A stretch of DNA of 64,000 nucleotides from Pleomorphomonas diazotrophica (GCF_002844595.1 NZ_PJNW01000016.1:32827-96826); one strand, 5' to 3'. Counted from the stretch's first letter, positions 1-9,089 are shown. The notes: generated by a model from the letters alone, not told the origin. Program-made: numbers and translations.

Positions 1-566
1 AAGCCGCCGCCGCTGATCAGCGACATGCCATGCAGGCGCATGCCGACGTTGATGTGTTCGCGGAGAGCCCTGAAAGTCGCCTCGAAATACTGGTTGTTGG
101 ACGCCTGTGCGATCGCCAGATGGAACGCAAAATCGGCGTCTTCCCGGTGCTGATGGGAGCCCGTCGCCGCGCGCATCAGATCGAGGGCCTGGGCGATCCT
201 GTCGAGCGCCACCTCGTCATGTCGGTCAGCGGCAAGCATGGCTGCCTGCGTTTCGATGGTCAGGCGAAACTCATAGCAGCGCTGGATGTCGGCCAGCGTC
301 TCCACCGGAGAAAACCCGACCGGGGTCGAAATGGCCCCGCGCACATAGCTGCCGGCGCCCTGACGGGAGAGGATCAATCCCTCTTCGCGCAAGCGCTCGA
401 GGGCCGCTCGAAGAACCGGTCTCGAAACGCCGAATTCCTGCGACAGCACGGCCTCCGGCGGCAGCTTCTCGTTCACCTGATACTCGCCGTTGGAGATGCG
501 GCCGAGCAGAGCTTGATAGACGCTGTCTGCCAACGTCGTCCGGCGCCTAGCGCTCTGGTTTGTCAC
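1..566 (-). CDS. GntR/FadR-family transcriptional regulator (C-terminus beyond window)
   Basis: A DNA-binding repressor or activator that probably senses a metabolite of the neighbouring acid-sugar pathway. The 188 visible codons begin with a winged-helix GntR domain (about residues 10-75; recognition region around EFGVSRPVLRAALERLREEG) and continue into an all-helical FCD-type ligand domain (ETQAAMLAADRHDEVAL and AFHLAIAQASNN are typical segments). The start is a GTG at 566; no ATG lies upstream in frame. It follows the acid sugar kinase gene by 88 bp on the same strand and is probably the last gene of that operon. The 3' end lies outside the window, so FCD metal ligands cannot all be checked. 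Family assignment is firm; the effector is unknown. Confidence 0.9.
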   Translation of the reverse strand, partial: MTNQSARRRTTLADSVYQALLGRISNGEYQVNEKLPPEAVLSQEFGVSRPVLRAALERLREEGLILSRQGAGSYVRGAISTPVGFSPVETLADIQRCYEFRLTIETQAAMLAADRHDEVALDRIAQALDLMRAATGSHQHREDADFAFHLAIAQASNNQYFEATFRALREHINVGMRLHGMSLISGGG

Positions 567-654
567 GATCTCTGGCCTCGGGTGATACGGAGGGGGAACC
601 AGAGACAACTAAGCCCAATTTGTAAACTTGTGCAAGCCGATTGGCCGGAAGCGG

Positions 655-1911
655 TCAGGCACTGACACAGCGGGCGTCGATTTCTGTAAGGAGACTGTCA
701 TCGCCGAAGCCGCCGGCTTTCGAAATGAACCATTCGATGCTGCCATCCGGTTGATTGCAGGCTCCGACGACGATACCCGGCAGGATCTCGTCGATGAGAT
801 CGACCGACTCGATGCCCAGGGCTTCGGCAACTGCCATCGATGTGCTGCCGCCGGTCGATACGACCGTCCGGCAAGGCACGAGAGAGCAGATGCTCGCCGT
901 GGCAAGGCCCAGCTTCTCGGCCACCCGCTCGCCATCCTCGCGGGAAATCTTGTCCGGCCGTTCGCCGTCCACCACACGCAACAAAATGTTCGGCTGGCTC
1001 CGGCTGGGATCACTGAGGCGCGTCTCGCAGGCCATGCGGATGTCGGCAGCCGGCGCATCGGAGGAGATATCTATGGTTCGGAACAAGCCGCTCTTGTCAG
1101 CATGTGCGGCCTGGCGGCGAGAGACTTCCGTCAGGCTGCCGACCACCGAGACGATCGGCCGCTGCAACAAGAGCTTGCGCTCTTCGCGGCCCTCCAGCCC
1201 TTCCGGGGCGCAGAGCCGAGCCAACGCTTCGGCCAAACCACCGGCGCCGACCGATAGGAGATCGCCCGCCGCCAGTTGCTGCGCCAGCGCCGCAAGGTGC
1301 CGATCTTCGGTAGCGTCCGCAATGATCAGGCGGATTCCCCGCTCCAGCATGGCAAGAATGGTCCGCCGTAGCGCCGCCTCGCCGGCCTCGATCTCGTTGA
1401 GACCGACGAAGCCGATCGGCAGGTCGGTCTGAAGGCGCAGGAGATCGGCGATACTGGAGCTTGAGAGCGGATGGAAGGGGTCGTGGCCGATATCGCTTTG
1501 ATGCAGCGGAACTCCGTCGAGATAGATCTCCCCGTCGACACAGGTTCGTCCGGTCTTCGGCATGGCGGGGCAGATCAGGGCGGCGGAGAGACCGGTGGCC
1601 GCCAACACGGCTTCGATCTCACTGCCGGGGTTGCCGCGCATTGTGGAGTCGATCTTCTTGAAGATACGGTCGTAACCGGCGGCCCGGCATTGCCGCACCA
1701 TGTCCGACACCACACCCTTCGCCGCGTCGGGATCGAGAAACCGCGTCTCGCTGGTCAGGGCGATATCGATATTATCCCGGCGCTTTCGCGTGAGGGCATC
1801 GATATGAAGTAGAAGCTCCACCTTGCGGCCGAACCTTGCAAAATGAATGCCCGCGTCTCCAGCCCCCGTGTAGTCGTCAGCAATAATTGCGATCTTTTCA
1901 ATTCTTATCAT
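655..1911 (-). CDS. dtnK: four-carbon acid sugar kinase (DUF1537 family, DtnK/OtnK type)
   Basis: An ATP-dependent kinase that phosphorylates C4 sugar acids such as D-threonate, D-erythronate or 3-oxo-tetronate at the 4-hydroxyl. The 418-residue protein has the N-terminal family signature IADDYTGAGDAG (about residues 8-19) and the C-terminal nucleotide-binding segments VVSTGGSTSMAVAEALG and SKAGGFGDDSLL. The ATG at 1911 is preceded by a good AGGAG at 7 bp; the open frame extends 18 codons further without a better start. The companion pdxA2 at the other end of the island is the usual partner, because PdxA2 oxidises and decarboxylates the 4-phospho-tetronate to dihydroxyacetone phosphate. That pairing favours a threonate/erythronate substrate, but the exact isomer is inference. 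Confidence 0.88.
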   Translation of the reverse strand: MIRIEKIAIIADDYTGAGDAGIHFARFGRKVELLLHIDALTRKRRDNIDIALTSETRFLDPDAAKGVVSDMVRQCRAAGYDRIFKKIDSTMRGNPGSEIEAVLAATGLSAALICPAMPKTGRTCVDGEIYLDGVPLHQSDIGHDPFHPLSSSSIADLLRLQTDLPIGFVGLNEIEAGEAALRRTILAMLERGIRLIIADATEDRHLAALAQQLAAGDLLSVGAGGLAEALARLCAPEGLEGREERKLLLQRPIVSVVGSLTEVSRRQAAHADKSGLFRTIDISSDAPAADIRMACETRLSDPSRSQPNILLRVVDGERPDKISREDGERVAEKLGLATASICSLVPCRTVVSTGGSTSMAVAEALGIESVDLIDEILPGIVVGACNQPDGSIEWFISKAGGFGDDSLLTEIDARCVSA

Positions 1912-1954
1912 GACGAGCTCCTGCTCGGATCGGCTTGAGTTCGAGCAAAGACAT

Positions 1955-3028
1955 CTAGGCGGCAAGCGTCACGTGCTTGATGTAATCGCGAAGGTAGGAG
2001 TAGCTGACGTGCACCAGACCATCGTTTGACTGGATAATCGACGGATAGGAGTAGTCGCCGACGAAGGCGCCGCGCTCGTCGTGGGACGAGCGGAGCGTGG
2101 CATCCGCCTCCAGCACCAGATCCTCGCGCCAGGTCAGCCCGAGATCGGTTGAGGTTGCGAGAATGAGGGGATGCCGCGGCACGCCCCAGATGGCGCCGTT
2201 CTCGATGGTCCCGCAGGCGGCAAGGAACGCCTGTCGGTCCTTGATCCAGGGCGGAACGGCACTTTCGCTCGCACGACCGGCGGCGGAGATGTGATTGTAG
2301 ACGATGGCAAGGCGTCCGTCGCTGAGCGAGCGAGCCTGGATGGAAGAGTTGTTGTTGGGCAAGGTAGTGGCCGCCGGTACCGACCAACTCAGCCCGCTAT
2401 CCTCGGAAACACTGCGGAAGATGAAATCGGACTGGCGGCGGCGAAAGAAGGCCACTTGGCAGTTGCCGAGGATGTTCATGTGCACGCATCCCCGGCTGCC
2501 CGGCACCGGCACGATATCCCAGGTGCGCCCACCATCGGCGGACACCTGAACCAAGCTTGAGTCATCACCGAAGGCGTTCCGCATGTCGCTATGCCAGACC
2601 GGCAGGAGCAGCAGGCCGGACGGATTGACCACCGGCGCATGGCGGATGAACGTACCCGGCCGCGCGATGAGATCGACCGTCTTGCTCCACGTCAGCCCGT
2701 TGTCGGCCGACCGCCGCAGGCGGACCACGGCGGTTCCCTGATCTGCCTTGTCCTGCGCGGTATAGAGCAGCCACAGCTCGCCCGCCGGATGCCTGAACAA
2801 CGCCGGATTCTGTTCCGAACGCGTCGCATCGTCCGACATCTTCTCCGGGGCGAGCCAGACATCGCGGCCACGATCGTATCGCGCCATGTAGATGCTGATG
2901 TCGGAAGATCCCTCCATGGAACCGCCGAACCAGACGCAGAGAAGATCGCCGTTGTCGAGCTCCATGAGATTGGAGGCATGATTGCTCACGCAGGGCGTCG
3001 GGATCTTCCTCTCTTGAAGCACTTTCAT
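1955..3028 (-). CDS. sialidase-like (BNR/Asp-box) six-bladed beta-propeller protein
   Basis: A 357-residue protein with four clear Asp-boxes: SADNGLTW, SADGGRTW, SEDSGLSW and STDLGLTW. These mark the blade turns of sialidase-fold propellers (BNR_2-type). It has no signal peptide, so it probably acts in the cytoplasm on an imported substrate. The canonical FRIP motif of GH33 sialidases is not evident, and several lyase and glycosidase families share this fold, so the reaction is not assigned. The start chosen is ATG 3028 (MKVLQERK); an upstream ATG at 3085 would add 19 residues that do not look like family sequence. It sits 43 bp upstream of the acid sugar kinase, in the same operon. Confidence 0.8.
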   Translation of the reverse strand: MKVLQERKIPTPCVSNHASNLMELDNGDLLCVWFGGSMEGSSDISIYMARYDRGRDVWLAPEKMSDDATRSEQNPALFRHPAGELWLLYTAQDKADQGTAVVRLRRSADNGLTWSKTVDLIARPGTFIRHAPVVNPSGLLLLPVWHSDMRNAFGDDSSLVQVSADGGRTWDIVPVPGSRGCVHMNILGNCQVAFFRRRQSDFIFRSVSEDSGLSWSVPAATTLPNNNSSIQARSLSDGRLAIVYNHISAAGRASESAVPPWIKDRQAFLAACGTIENGAIWGVPRHPLILATSTDLGLTWREDLVLEADATLRSSHDERGAFVGDYSYPSIIQSNDGLVHVSYSYLRDYIKHVTLAA

Positions 3029-3196
3029 CGGCGTATTCCCGTTTTCATGTCTTTCAAGTCGCCGCAGCACAACGGTGCTCACCATTTGAGGCGTCGCCGG
3101 AGGGTACTTTTATCAAGCACAGCACTCCTCCCCTCCCGTTCGCCTCTGGCTAGGCTGAACGGGGCGACATCTCGGTCCGGCTGGTCTGTCAGTGGG

Positions 3197-4207
3197 CTAG
3201 GCGGTCTCTTTTTCAATCTCGGCCAGGCGAAGGCAGGCGACCCGATGCCCGCCCCCCTGGTCACTGAGTTCAGGAATCGATTGGGAGCAGATCTCCGTCG
3301 CGTAGGCACAGCGTGGGTGGAACCGGCAACCGGCCGGGGGATCGATGGCGTTCGAAACGTCGCCCTGCAGGATGATGCGCTGGCGCGACCGCTCCAGATC
3401 CGGATCGGCCTCCGGAACGGCCGACAGCAGCGCCTGGGTGTAGGGGTGCATCGGGTGTCCGAACAGGTCATCCTTGGAGGCGATCTCCATGATCTTGCCG
3501 AGATACATCACGGCGACCCGGTCGGAGATGTGCCGAACCACCGCGAGATCGTGGGCGATGAACAGGTAGGTCAGGTTGTATTTTTCCTGGATGTCCATGA
3601 GCAGATTGATGATCTGCGCCTGGATCGACACGTCGAGCGCCGAAATCGGCTCGTCGCAGACAATGAACTCCGGATTGCTGGCCAACGCCCGGGCGATACA
3701 GATACGCTGCCTCTGGCCGCCCGAAAACTCATGCGGATAGCGGTTGGCAACGTTGGGATTGAGGCCGACATCGCGGATCAGCTGGGCGACGCGATGCTGG
3801 ATCTCCTTCTCCTCGCAGATCTTGTGGACCCTCATCGGCTCGGCCAGCGCCTCGCCGATGGTCATGCGCGGATTGAGCGTCGAATAGGGGTCCTGAAAGA
3901 CGATCTGGACCCGCTTGCGCATCGCCCTCAACTGCTTGGTGGGCAGTTGGGCAAGATCGACACCATCGAACTTCACGCTGCCGGAGGTCGCCTTGTGCAA
4001 TTGCAGGAGGGCAAAGCCGGTGGTCGACTTGCCGCATCCCGATTCACCGACAAGGCCCAGCGTTTCGCCCTGATAGATCTCGAAGCTGACGCCGTCGATG
4101 GCGTGAACGACGGCCGACTTGCCGCCAAAGGCCCCGATCTTGACCGGGAAATGCTTGACGAGGTTCTCCACCACGACAAGTGGCTTCTGCTGCGCGCGCG
4201 TGCTCAT
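3197..4207 (-). CDS. Dpp/Opp-type ABC transporter ATP-binding protein (DppF-like)
   Basis: The second ATPase of the importer, energising uptake at the inner face of the cytoplasmic membrane. The 336-residue protein has Walker [10 protein letters not shown], signature SGGQRQR, Walker B FIVCDEP, D-loop SALDVS and H-loop IAHDL. It ends with the oligopeptide-transporter tail carrying the cysteine pattern GCRFHPRCAYATEIC. The start is ATG 4207, which overlaps the stop of the preceding ATPase gene as ATGA, implying translational coupling. Peptides are the classic substrates of this class, but the acid-sugar context suggests an oligosaccharide or sugar-acid conjugate; that is inference. Confidence 0.93.
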   Translation of the reverse strand: MSTRAQQKPLVVVENLVKHFPVKIGAFGGKSAVVHAIDGVSFEIYQGETLGLVGESGCGKSTTGFALLQLHKATSGSVKFDGVDLAQLPTKQLRAMRKRVQIVFQDPYSTLNPRMTIGEALAEPMRVHKICEEKEIQHRVAQLIRDVGLNPNVANRYPHEFSGGQRQRICIARALASNPEFIVCDEPISALDVSIQAQIINLLMDIQEKYNLTYLFIAHDLAVVRHISDRVAVMYLGKIMEIASKDDLFGHPMHPYTQALLSAVPEADPDLERSRQRIILQGDVSNAIDPPAGCRFHPRCAYATEICSQSIPELSDQGGGHRVACLRLAEIEKETA

Positions 4208-5205
4208 TGCTTCACCCCCTTGCCGCGCATGTCGACCCAGCAGGCAACGCGATGCGGCCTTTCCCCCGTCTCGCCCGGAACGGCGGTCAATGCCGGAACT
4301 TCGCTCTGGCAGCGGTCGACCCGATAGGTGCACCGCGGCGCAAAGGGGCAGCCCGTCGGCTGGGAGAACAGGTTGGGCGGCGCGCCGGGGATCGACGGCA
4401 GGCGGCTGCCGGCCTCGGTCTTCAGGCTCGGGATCGATTTCAGGAGACCGATCGTGTAGGGGTGCAGCGGCGACTTGTAGATGTCGTCGAGCACCGCCTC
4501 TTCGACGACGTAACCGCCATACATGACCATGATCCGGTCAACCATGCCCGCCAGCAGGCTGAGGTCATGAGTGATCCAGATGATCGACATGTTGAGCTTT
4601 TCGCGAAGGCTCTTCACCAGCTCGACGATCTGCGCCTGGATGGTCACGTCGAGCGCCGTCGTCGGCTCGTCGGCGATCACCAGGGACGGCTCGTTGAGCA
4701 GCGCCATGGCGATCATCACGCGCTGCCGCATGCCGCCCGACAGTTGGTGGGGATACTCGTTCAGCCGATGCTCGGCGTTGGAAATACCGACCATCTTCAG
4801 ATATTTGGCGGCCTGTTGCAGCGCATCGGCCTTCGTTATCTTCTTGTGATAGACGATGCCCTCGATGAGCTGGTCGCCGATCTTCATGAACGGATTGAGC
4901 GAGGTCATCGGATCCTGGAAGATCATTCCCACCTTGGATCCGCGAATGGCATTGACCCGGCTCACGCTGGCGTGGGTGATGTCCTCCCCGTCAAGCAACA
5001 CTTCGCCTTCGGTGATCTGAGCCGCCGGCGGCAGCAGGCGGATCAGGCTCATCATCGACACGCTCTTGCCGCAGCCCGACTCGCCGACCACGCCAAGCAT
5101 CTCTCCCTTGTCGAGGCTGAACGACACGCCGTTGACGGCATGAAGGTAGCCGTTTCGGACCTTGAAGCGGGTGTGCAGGTTGTTGACTTCCAGGAGCTTG
5201 GCCAC
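4204..5205 (-). CDS. Dpp/Opp-type ABC transporter ATP-binding protein (DppD-like)
   Basis: The first ATPase of the importer (333 residues). It has Walker A GESGCGKS, signature LSGGMRQR, Walker B LVIADEP, D-loop TALDVT, H-loop ITHDL and a cysteine-bearing C-terminal tail ([16 protein letters not shown]). The start is a GTG at 5205 with a strong AGGGAGG ribosome-binding site 5 bp upstream; a longer open frame to 5670 overlaps the permease gene and is not family-like. It should pair with the DppF-like subunit to form the heterodimeric ATPase. The stop overlaps the next gene by four bases. Confidence 0.93.
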   Translation of the reverse strand: MAKLLEVNNLHTRFKVRNGYLHAVNGVSFSLDKGEMLGVVGESGCGKSVSMMSLIRLLPPAAQITEGEVLLDGEDITHASVSRVNAIRGSKVGMIFQDPMTSLNPFMKIGDQLIEGIVYHKKITKADALQQAAKYLKMVGISNAEHRLNEYPHQLSGGMRQRVMIAMALLNEPSLVIADEPTTALDVTIQAQIVELVKSLREKLNMSIIWITHDLSLLAGMVDRIMVMYGGYVVEEAVLDDIYKSPLHPYTIGLLKSIPSLKTEAGSRLPSIPGAPPNLFSQPTGCPFAPRCTYRVDRCQSEVPALTAVPGETGERPHRVACWVDMRGKGVKQ

Positions 5206-5237
5206 AGCGCCCTCCCTTGCTTCTTGTTGTTGTGGGC

Positions 5238-6194
5238 TCATTTCCACTGCCGCGGATTGAGGGCGTCGTTCAGGCCGTCGCCGAGGAAGCTGAACGCGAT
5301 GGTGACCACCGCCAGCACCGCCGCCGGCGCCGCAAGGACGTGCGGATAAAGCTGCCAGATGCGCAGGCCATCGCTGATCATGTTGCCCCAGCTCGGAATG
5401 GGCGGGCGCACGCCGACGCCAAGGAAGCTGAAGGAGGATTCCAGCACCATGGCCTCGCCCAGCGCTGCGCTGATGTAGACGATGATCGGACCGATCGCGT
5501 TGGGAATGACGTAGCGCCGGACGATCTTGGAGGTCGGCACACCGAGCGCCTCGGCCGCTACAACATAGTTCTTGTTGCGGATCGACAGGATCTGGCCACG
5601 GATGATGCGAGCCGCCTTCGGCCACTTGATCAGTGCGAGCGAGCCGAACACCAGCACAAAGTCGACCCAAATGGTGTTGCGGTAGAACTCGTTGCCGGTG
5701 GCGACGAACTGGGCGTCCATCCAGTTGACCAGCGGCGGCTTCAGCGACACGTTGATCACGATGACGAGCAGCAGCGACGGGATCGACATGGTGATGTCGA
5801 TCAGCCAGACGATGAAGGCATCGACCTTGCCGCCGAAATATCCGCCGAGCGCGCCCAGGAACAGGCCGATCACCAGACTGAACGATACGGTCGAGAAGCC
5901 GACGATCACCGCGGTCCGCGACCCATAGATGACGCGGCTCAGGATATCGCGCCCGAGGTCGTCGGTGCCGAACCAGTGCTCCCAGGAGGGCGGCTTGTTG
6001 CGCGCCAGGAGATCCTGGCTGAGGAAGTCATAGGGCGTCAGATACGGGCCGAAAATGGCCACGAAGAACAGGAAGACCACAAGCACCATGCCGACGACGG
6101 CCAGGCGGTTGGCAACCAGACGGATGAAGGCGTCCTTGGCCAAGCTGAACTGCTTTTCTTCCTGCGGCAAAAGGAGAGCTTGGTCAGTCATCAT
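5238..6194 (-). CDS. Dpp/Opp-type ABC transporter permease (DppC-like)
   Basis: An inner-membrane permease subunit of 318 residues. An N-terminal OppC_N-type segment and first membrane helix (about residues 30-52) precede the core of five or so further helices. The ATPase-contacting EAA loop reads AAEALGVPTSKIVRRYVIPNA. The start is ATG 6194, immediately followed by a second ATG; GGAGG lies just upstream, inside the end of the preceding permease gene, whose TGA overlaps this start. The gene order SBP-B-C-D-F is the standard importer operon. Confidence 0.93.
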   Translation of the reverse strand: MMTDQALLLPQEEKQFSLAKDAFIRLVANRLAVVGMVLVVFLFFVAIFGPYLTPYDFLSQDLLARNKPPSWEHWFGTDDLGRDILSRVIYGSRTAVIVGFSTVSFSLVIGLFLGALGGYFGGKVDAFIVWLIDITMSIPSLLLVIVINVSLKPPLVNWMDAQFVATGNEFYRNTIWVDFVLVFGSLALIKWPKAARIIRGQILSIRNKNYVVAAEALGVPTSKIVRRYVIPNAIGPIIVYISAALGEAMVLESSFSFLGVGVRPPIPSWGNMISDGLRIWQLYPHVLAAPAAVLAVVTIAFSFLGDGLNDALNPRQWK

Positions 6195-7147
6195 TCATCC
6201 TCCGTCTTCTTCGCGGCGGCGCGGGGATCGAGCAAGGGATAGGAAATGTCCACGAGAAGGTTCGAGGCCATGACTACGACTGAAAAGATCAGAACGATGG
6301 CAAGTATGACCGGGTAGTCCGAAGACTTGATGGCCGTCTCGGTCATGCGCCCAAGACCTGGGAGACCGAACACCTTCTCGATAAGGATCGAATTGTTCAG
6401 CGTGGCGATCACCAGAAGACCGATTTGACTGACGACCGGCGTCAGCACCGGCCGCATGATGTGGCGCATGACCACCTGATAGTTTGGAATGCCTTTGGCC
6501 CTGGCGGTGCGCACATAGTCTTCGCTCAGAACCTCCAGCACACCGGCGCGCGCCTGGCGGATGATCAGCGCCATGGGGTTGAGGCCGATGACGAGAAGCG
6601 GCACGATGACCTTGGGGCTGAACAGGCCGCCCCAGCCGTAAGGGACGTCAAAGTCGAGAACCAAAACGAGAAAGACGGTGATCAGCGGACCGGCGACGAA
6701 CACGGGAATGCCCCAGATGACCAAGGCAAAACCCACGATGAGATTGTCGAGCCACTTGTTCTGGTTGAGGGCCGCGATCACGCCCAGAAGGATTCCGAGC
6801 AGCGACACGAGGACGATCGCCGTGAGGCCGATCTTGAGCGTCACCGGCACTGCCGCGGAAATCATCGCGTTGACCGACCGGCCCGACACCAGCGAATTGC
6901 CGAAATTTCCCTGGGCTACATTCAGAATGTAGTCCCAGAACTGCAAGAGGAACGGCCGGTTGAGGCCGGCCGCCTCGCGAATTGCGTCAACACGTGCCGG
7001 ATCGTAGGCAACATCGCCCGGCGCCTGCAGGAAGATCAGCTTGATGGGGTCGCCTGCACCAAAGAACACCAGTGCATAGACGAGCAGGAGAAGGATGAAA
7101 ACAGATGGTATCCACCTGACAAGTCTATTGATTATATAGCGCCCCAT
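6191..7147 (-). CDS. Dpp/Opp-type ABC transporter permease (DppB-like)
   Basis: An inner-membrane permease subunit of 318 residues from ATG 7147, which has GGAGG 8 bp upstream; an ATG six codons earlier is less well placed. The N-terminus GRYIINRLVRWIPSVFIL with an immediate first membrane helix is typical of DppB. The EAA loop is RTARAKGIPNYQVVMRHIM. It forms the translocation pore with the DppC-like subunit. It lies 193 bp downstream of the binding-protein gene, and the gap contains a stem-loop. Confidence 0.93.
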   Translation of the reverse strand: MGRYIINRLVRWIPSVFILLLLVYALVFFGAGDPIKLIFLQAPGDVAYDPARVDAIREAAGLNRPFLLQFWDYILNVAQGNFGNSLVSGRSVNAMISAAVPVTLKIGLTAIVLVSLLGILLGVIAALNQNKWLDNLIVGFALVIWGIPVFVAGPLITVFLVLVLDFDVPYGWGGLFSPKVIVPLLVIGLNPMALIIRQARAGVLEVLSEDYVRTARAKGIPNYQVVMRHIMRPVLTPVVSQIGLLVIATLNNSILIEKVFGLPGLGRMTETAIKSSDYPVILAIVLIFSVVVMASNLLVDISYPLLDPRAAAKKTEDE

Positions 7148-7168
7148 GGCGTGTTCCTCCGGCAAGTT

Positions 7169-7218
7169 CTGGAGCGTTCGGCTGAACGAAGAGCCGTGCT
7201 GTCAGACAAACGCTCCAG
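7169..7218 (-). promoter_or_regulatory. stem-loop between binding-protein and permease genes
   Basis: A 10-bp inverted repeat (CTGGAGCGTT at 7169-7178 and its complement at 7209-7218) encloses a smaller repeat (CGGCT/AGCCG). No T-run follows on the minus strand, so it is more likely a transcript-stabilising or partial-attenuation hairpin than a full terminator. Such hairpins are common after solute-binding-protein genes, where they leave more binding protein than permease mRNA. Confidence 0.55.
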
Positions 7219-7340
7219 CTTCTTTTTCTTGAGCGACCGCCTTCCGGTCGGGTTGAGCTACCCTAGTCGGCGGACGCTTTGGGCATAGGGGAGCGGGCGA
7301 AGAAATCGCCTCTCAGCCCACCCCCTTTTGGTATTGGTCG

Positions 7341-8951
7341 TTACGGGCGCTTCTCTTCGTCGATGCTGACGTTCCAGGGCTCGATGACCTGCCAGTCGTC
7401 GTTCTTGTCGAAGCTCTGCACCCAGGGCATCGCCCACTTCGACATGACGTCGTAGTAGTAGGGGATATACATCCAGTCCTCGCGGAACAGACGCTGCGCC
7501 TTCTGGGCGTTGCCGATACGGTCCGGGTCGTCGACGCCCTTGACGGAAGCCTCGTCCAGAAGCTTGTCGACCTCGGGGTTCTTGTATCCGCCCATCTTGT
7601 TCAGGGCGTTGCCGGAGCCGGAGTGAATCGAGCCCATCAGGTAGGAGACGGCGTCCGGCACGCGTGTACCGACGTCATCGCGGAAGACCTGAACACTCTT
7701 CTGGTCCGGGCCGGCATAGGTTTCGATGGCCGGCTTCATCTCGGTGCCCTGGATCCCCAGAACCTTGCGCCACTGCTCGGCGATATACTGGGCGGCAGCC
7801 TCGTGGGTCGGCGTCGAGATGCCGACGAACATGATCTTGGGCAGCCGATCGGAGCCCTTGTACTTGGACGCGGCGAGCGCCGCCTTGGCCGCTTCCGGAT
7901 CGTACGTGTACTTGGGATAGTCCGGATCGACGCCGGGCACCTTGTTGAGGATTTGATCGGCGACCGTGAACGGGCCGTCCGGGAAGGCGGCGAGCGCCAG
8001 TTCCTGCGGGTTGACCGACATCGTCAGGGCCTTGCGGACGTTGATGTCGTCCATCGGCGGCTTGGAGGCGTCGAACCAGAACTGCTGGCCCTTGGCGAGC
8101 GCCGGGCCTCCGAGGAAGTCGGCACCGAGATCCTGGATGACCGTCGGCGTAATCAGCTCGGTGGCAGCGTCCATGTCGCCGCGCTGCAGCATCAACGTGG
8201 CGGTGATCGGGTCGGACACCGTGGTGATGACAACCTTCTCGAGCTTGGGTTTCGGCCCGAAGAAGTGGGGGTTCGGCACCAGCGTGACGATGCCCTGGTC
8301 AAGGTCCATGCTCTCGGGCATGAACGGACCGGACACGACGACACCGTTCTCGGGCCGCCACCAGTCGGCCTTCTGTGCGCCGCTCTCGTCCACTGCCTGC
8401 GAAATCTTCACCGGCGGGATCAGCGCGGTGGCAATCTTCTGATCGAAGATCGGATCGGCCGTCGCCAGGGTGACGGTGACGGTCTGATCATCCTTGACGA
8501 CGAGACCTGCCATGTCCTTGGCCTTGCCGACGACCACGTCGTTGAAGCCTTCGACGTCGCCGAGGAACAGGTTGACACGAGCGTGCTTGGTGGCCGGACG
8601 GGCACAGAGATTCCAGGTGCCGACGATGTCCTGCGCCGTGATCTTCGAGCCATCCGAGAAGACGGCCTTGGGGTCAATCGTCAGTGTCCAGGTCTTGAAA
8701 CCTTCGTCATGGGTGGCGCTGGCCAGAACGTAAGGCGTCAGCTTGCCATCCTTGTCGAAATACATCGGCGCCGCCCACCAGAGCGACTGCCAGCGAGCAA
8801 CATGCCCACCACCCTGCAACGGCGACCAGCTCTGCTCGAGGACGGGATGAGCGATGTTCAGCACCTGATCGGCCCACGCGGGCAAACCTGCGGTCGACAA
8901 CGCCGTCGCCGCAAGACCGATCATGAGATATTTCCGGAAGCCCTTCATCAT
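7341..8951 (-). CDS. periplasmic solute-binding protein of Dpp/Opp type (SBP_bac_5)
   Basis: The substrate receptor of the importer, 536 residues. A signal peptide (MMKGFRKYLMIGLAATALST, cleavage probably after AWA at about residue 27) directs it to the periplasm. The body has the features of family-5 binding proteins, for example the ATHDEGFKTWTLTIDPKAVF region and the NVRKALTMSVNPQEL region. The start is the first of two adjacent ATGs at 8951, with GAGGAG 6 bp upstream. It is the first gene behind the sigma-54-type promoter at 9020-9034. The ligand cannot be read from sequence; peptides, nickel and oligosaccharides are all known for this family. Confidence 0.92.
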   Translation of the reverse strand: MMKGFRKYLMIGLAATALSTAGLPAWADQVLNIAHPVLEQSWSPLQGGGHVARWQSLWWAAPMYFDKDGKLTPYVLASATHDEGFKTWTLTIDPKAVFSDGSKITAQDIVGTWNLCARPATKHARVNLFLGDVEGFNDVVVGKAKDMAGLVVKDDQTVTVTLATADPIFDQKIATALIPPVKISQAVDESGAQKADWWRPENGVVVSGPFMPESMDLDQGIVTLVPNPHFFGPKPKLEKVVITTVSDPITATLMLQRGDMDAATELITPTVIQDLGADFLGGPALAKGQQFWFDASKPPMDDINVRKALTMSVNPQELALAAFPDGPFTVADQILNKVPGVDPDYPKYTYDPEAAKAALAASKYKGSDRLPKIMFVGISTPTHEAAAQYIAEQWRKVLGIQGTEMKPAIETYAGPDQKSVQVFRDDVGTRVPDAVSYLMGSIHSGSGNALNKMGGYKNPEVDKLLDEASVKGVDDPDRIGNAQKAQRLFREDWMYIPYYYDVMSKWAMPWVQSFDKNDDWQVIEPWNVSIDEEKRP

Positions 8952-9019
8952 GGATGTCTCCTCTCCACTTGTCATCATCCGTTCCTCAGCGCTCCTCCAG
9001 CGCCTTGGGACTATTAATC

Positions 9020-9034
9020 GCAAACGGCGTGCCA
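9020..9034 (-). promoter_or_regulatory. sigma-54 (-24/-12) promoter of the importer operon
   Basis: Read on the minus strand the sequence is TGGCAC-GCCGT-TTGC, a full match to the TGGCAC-N5-TTGC consensus. It lies 69 bp upstream of the binding-protein start and diverges from a sigma-54 activator gene that carries an intact GAFTGA loop. The combination makes this one of the best-supported regulatory sites in the window. Confidence 0.88.
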
Positions 9035-9039
9035 GACAG

Positions 9040-9089
9040 GTTAAAATACTGAATTTCTTAATCTTTCCCTTGGAGACACGTTAAAACAC
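9040..9089. promoter_or_regulatory. paired direct repeats, candidate enhancer sites for the sigma-54 activator
   Basis: GTTAAAATAC at 9040-9049 and GTTAAAACAC at 9080-9089 are direct repeats exactly 40 bp apart, close to four helical turns. They sit upstream of the -24/-12 promoter and just before the activator gene. The spacing suits two activator dimers on one DNA face. Binding by the neighbouring PrpR-like protein is inference. Confidence 0.5.

Noticed and set aside
2591-4327. Plus-strand open frame of 578 codons opposite the sialidase-like and ATPase genes
   Set aside because: The minus strand shows clear Asp-box and ABC ATPase motifs over the same span; the plus frame has none.
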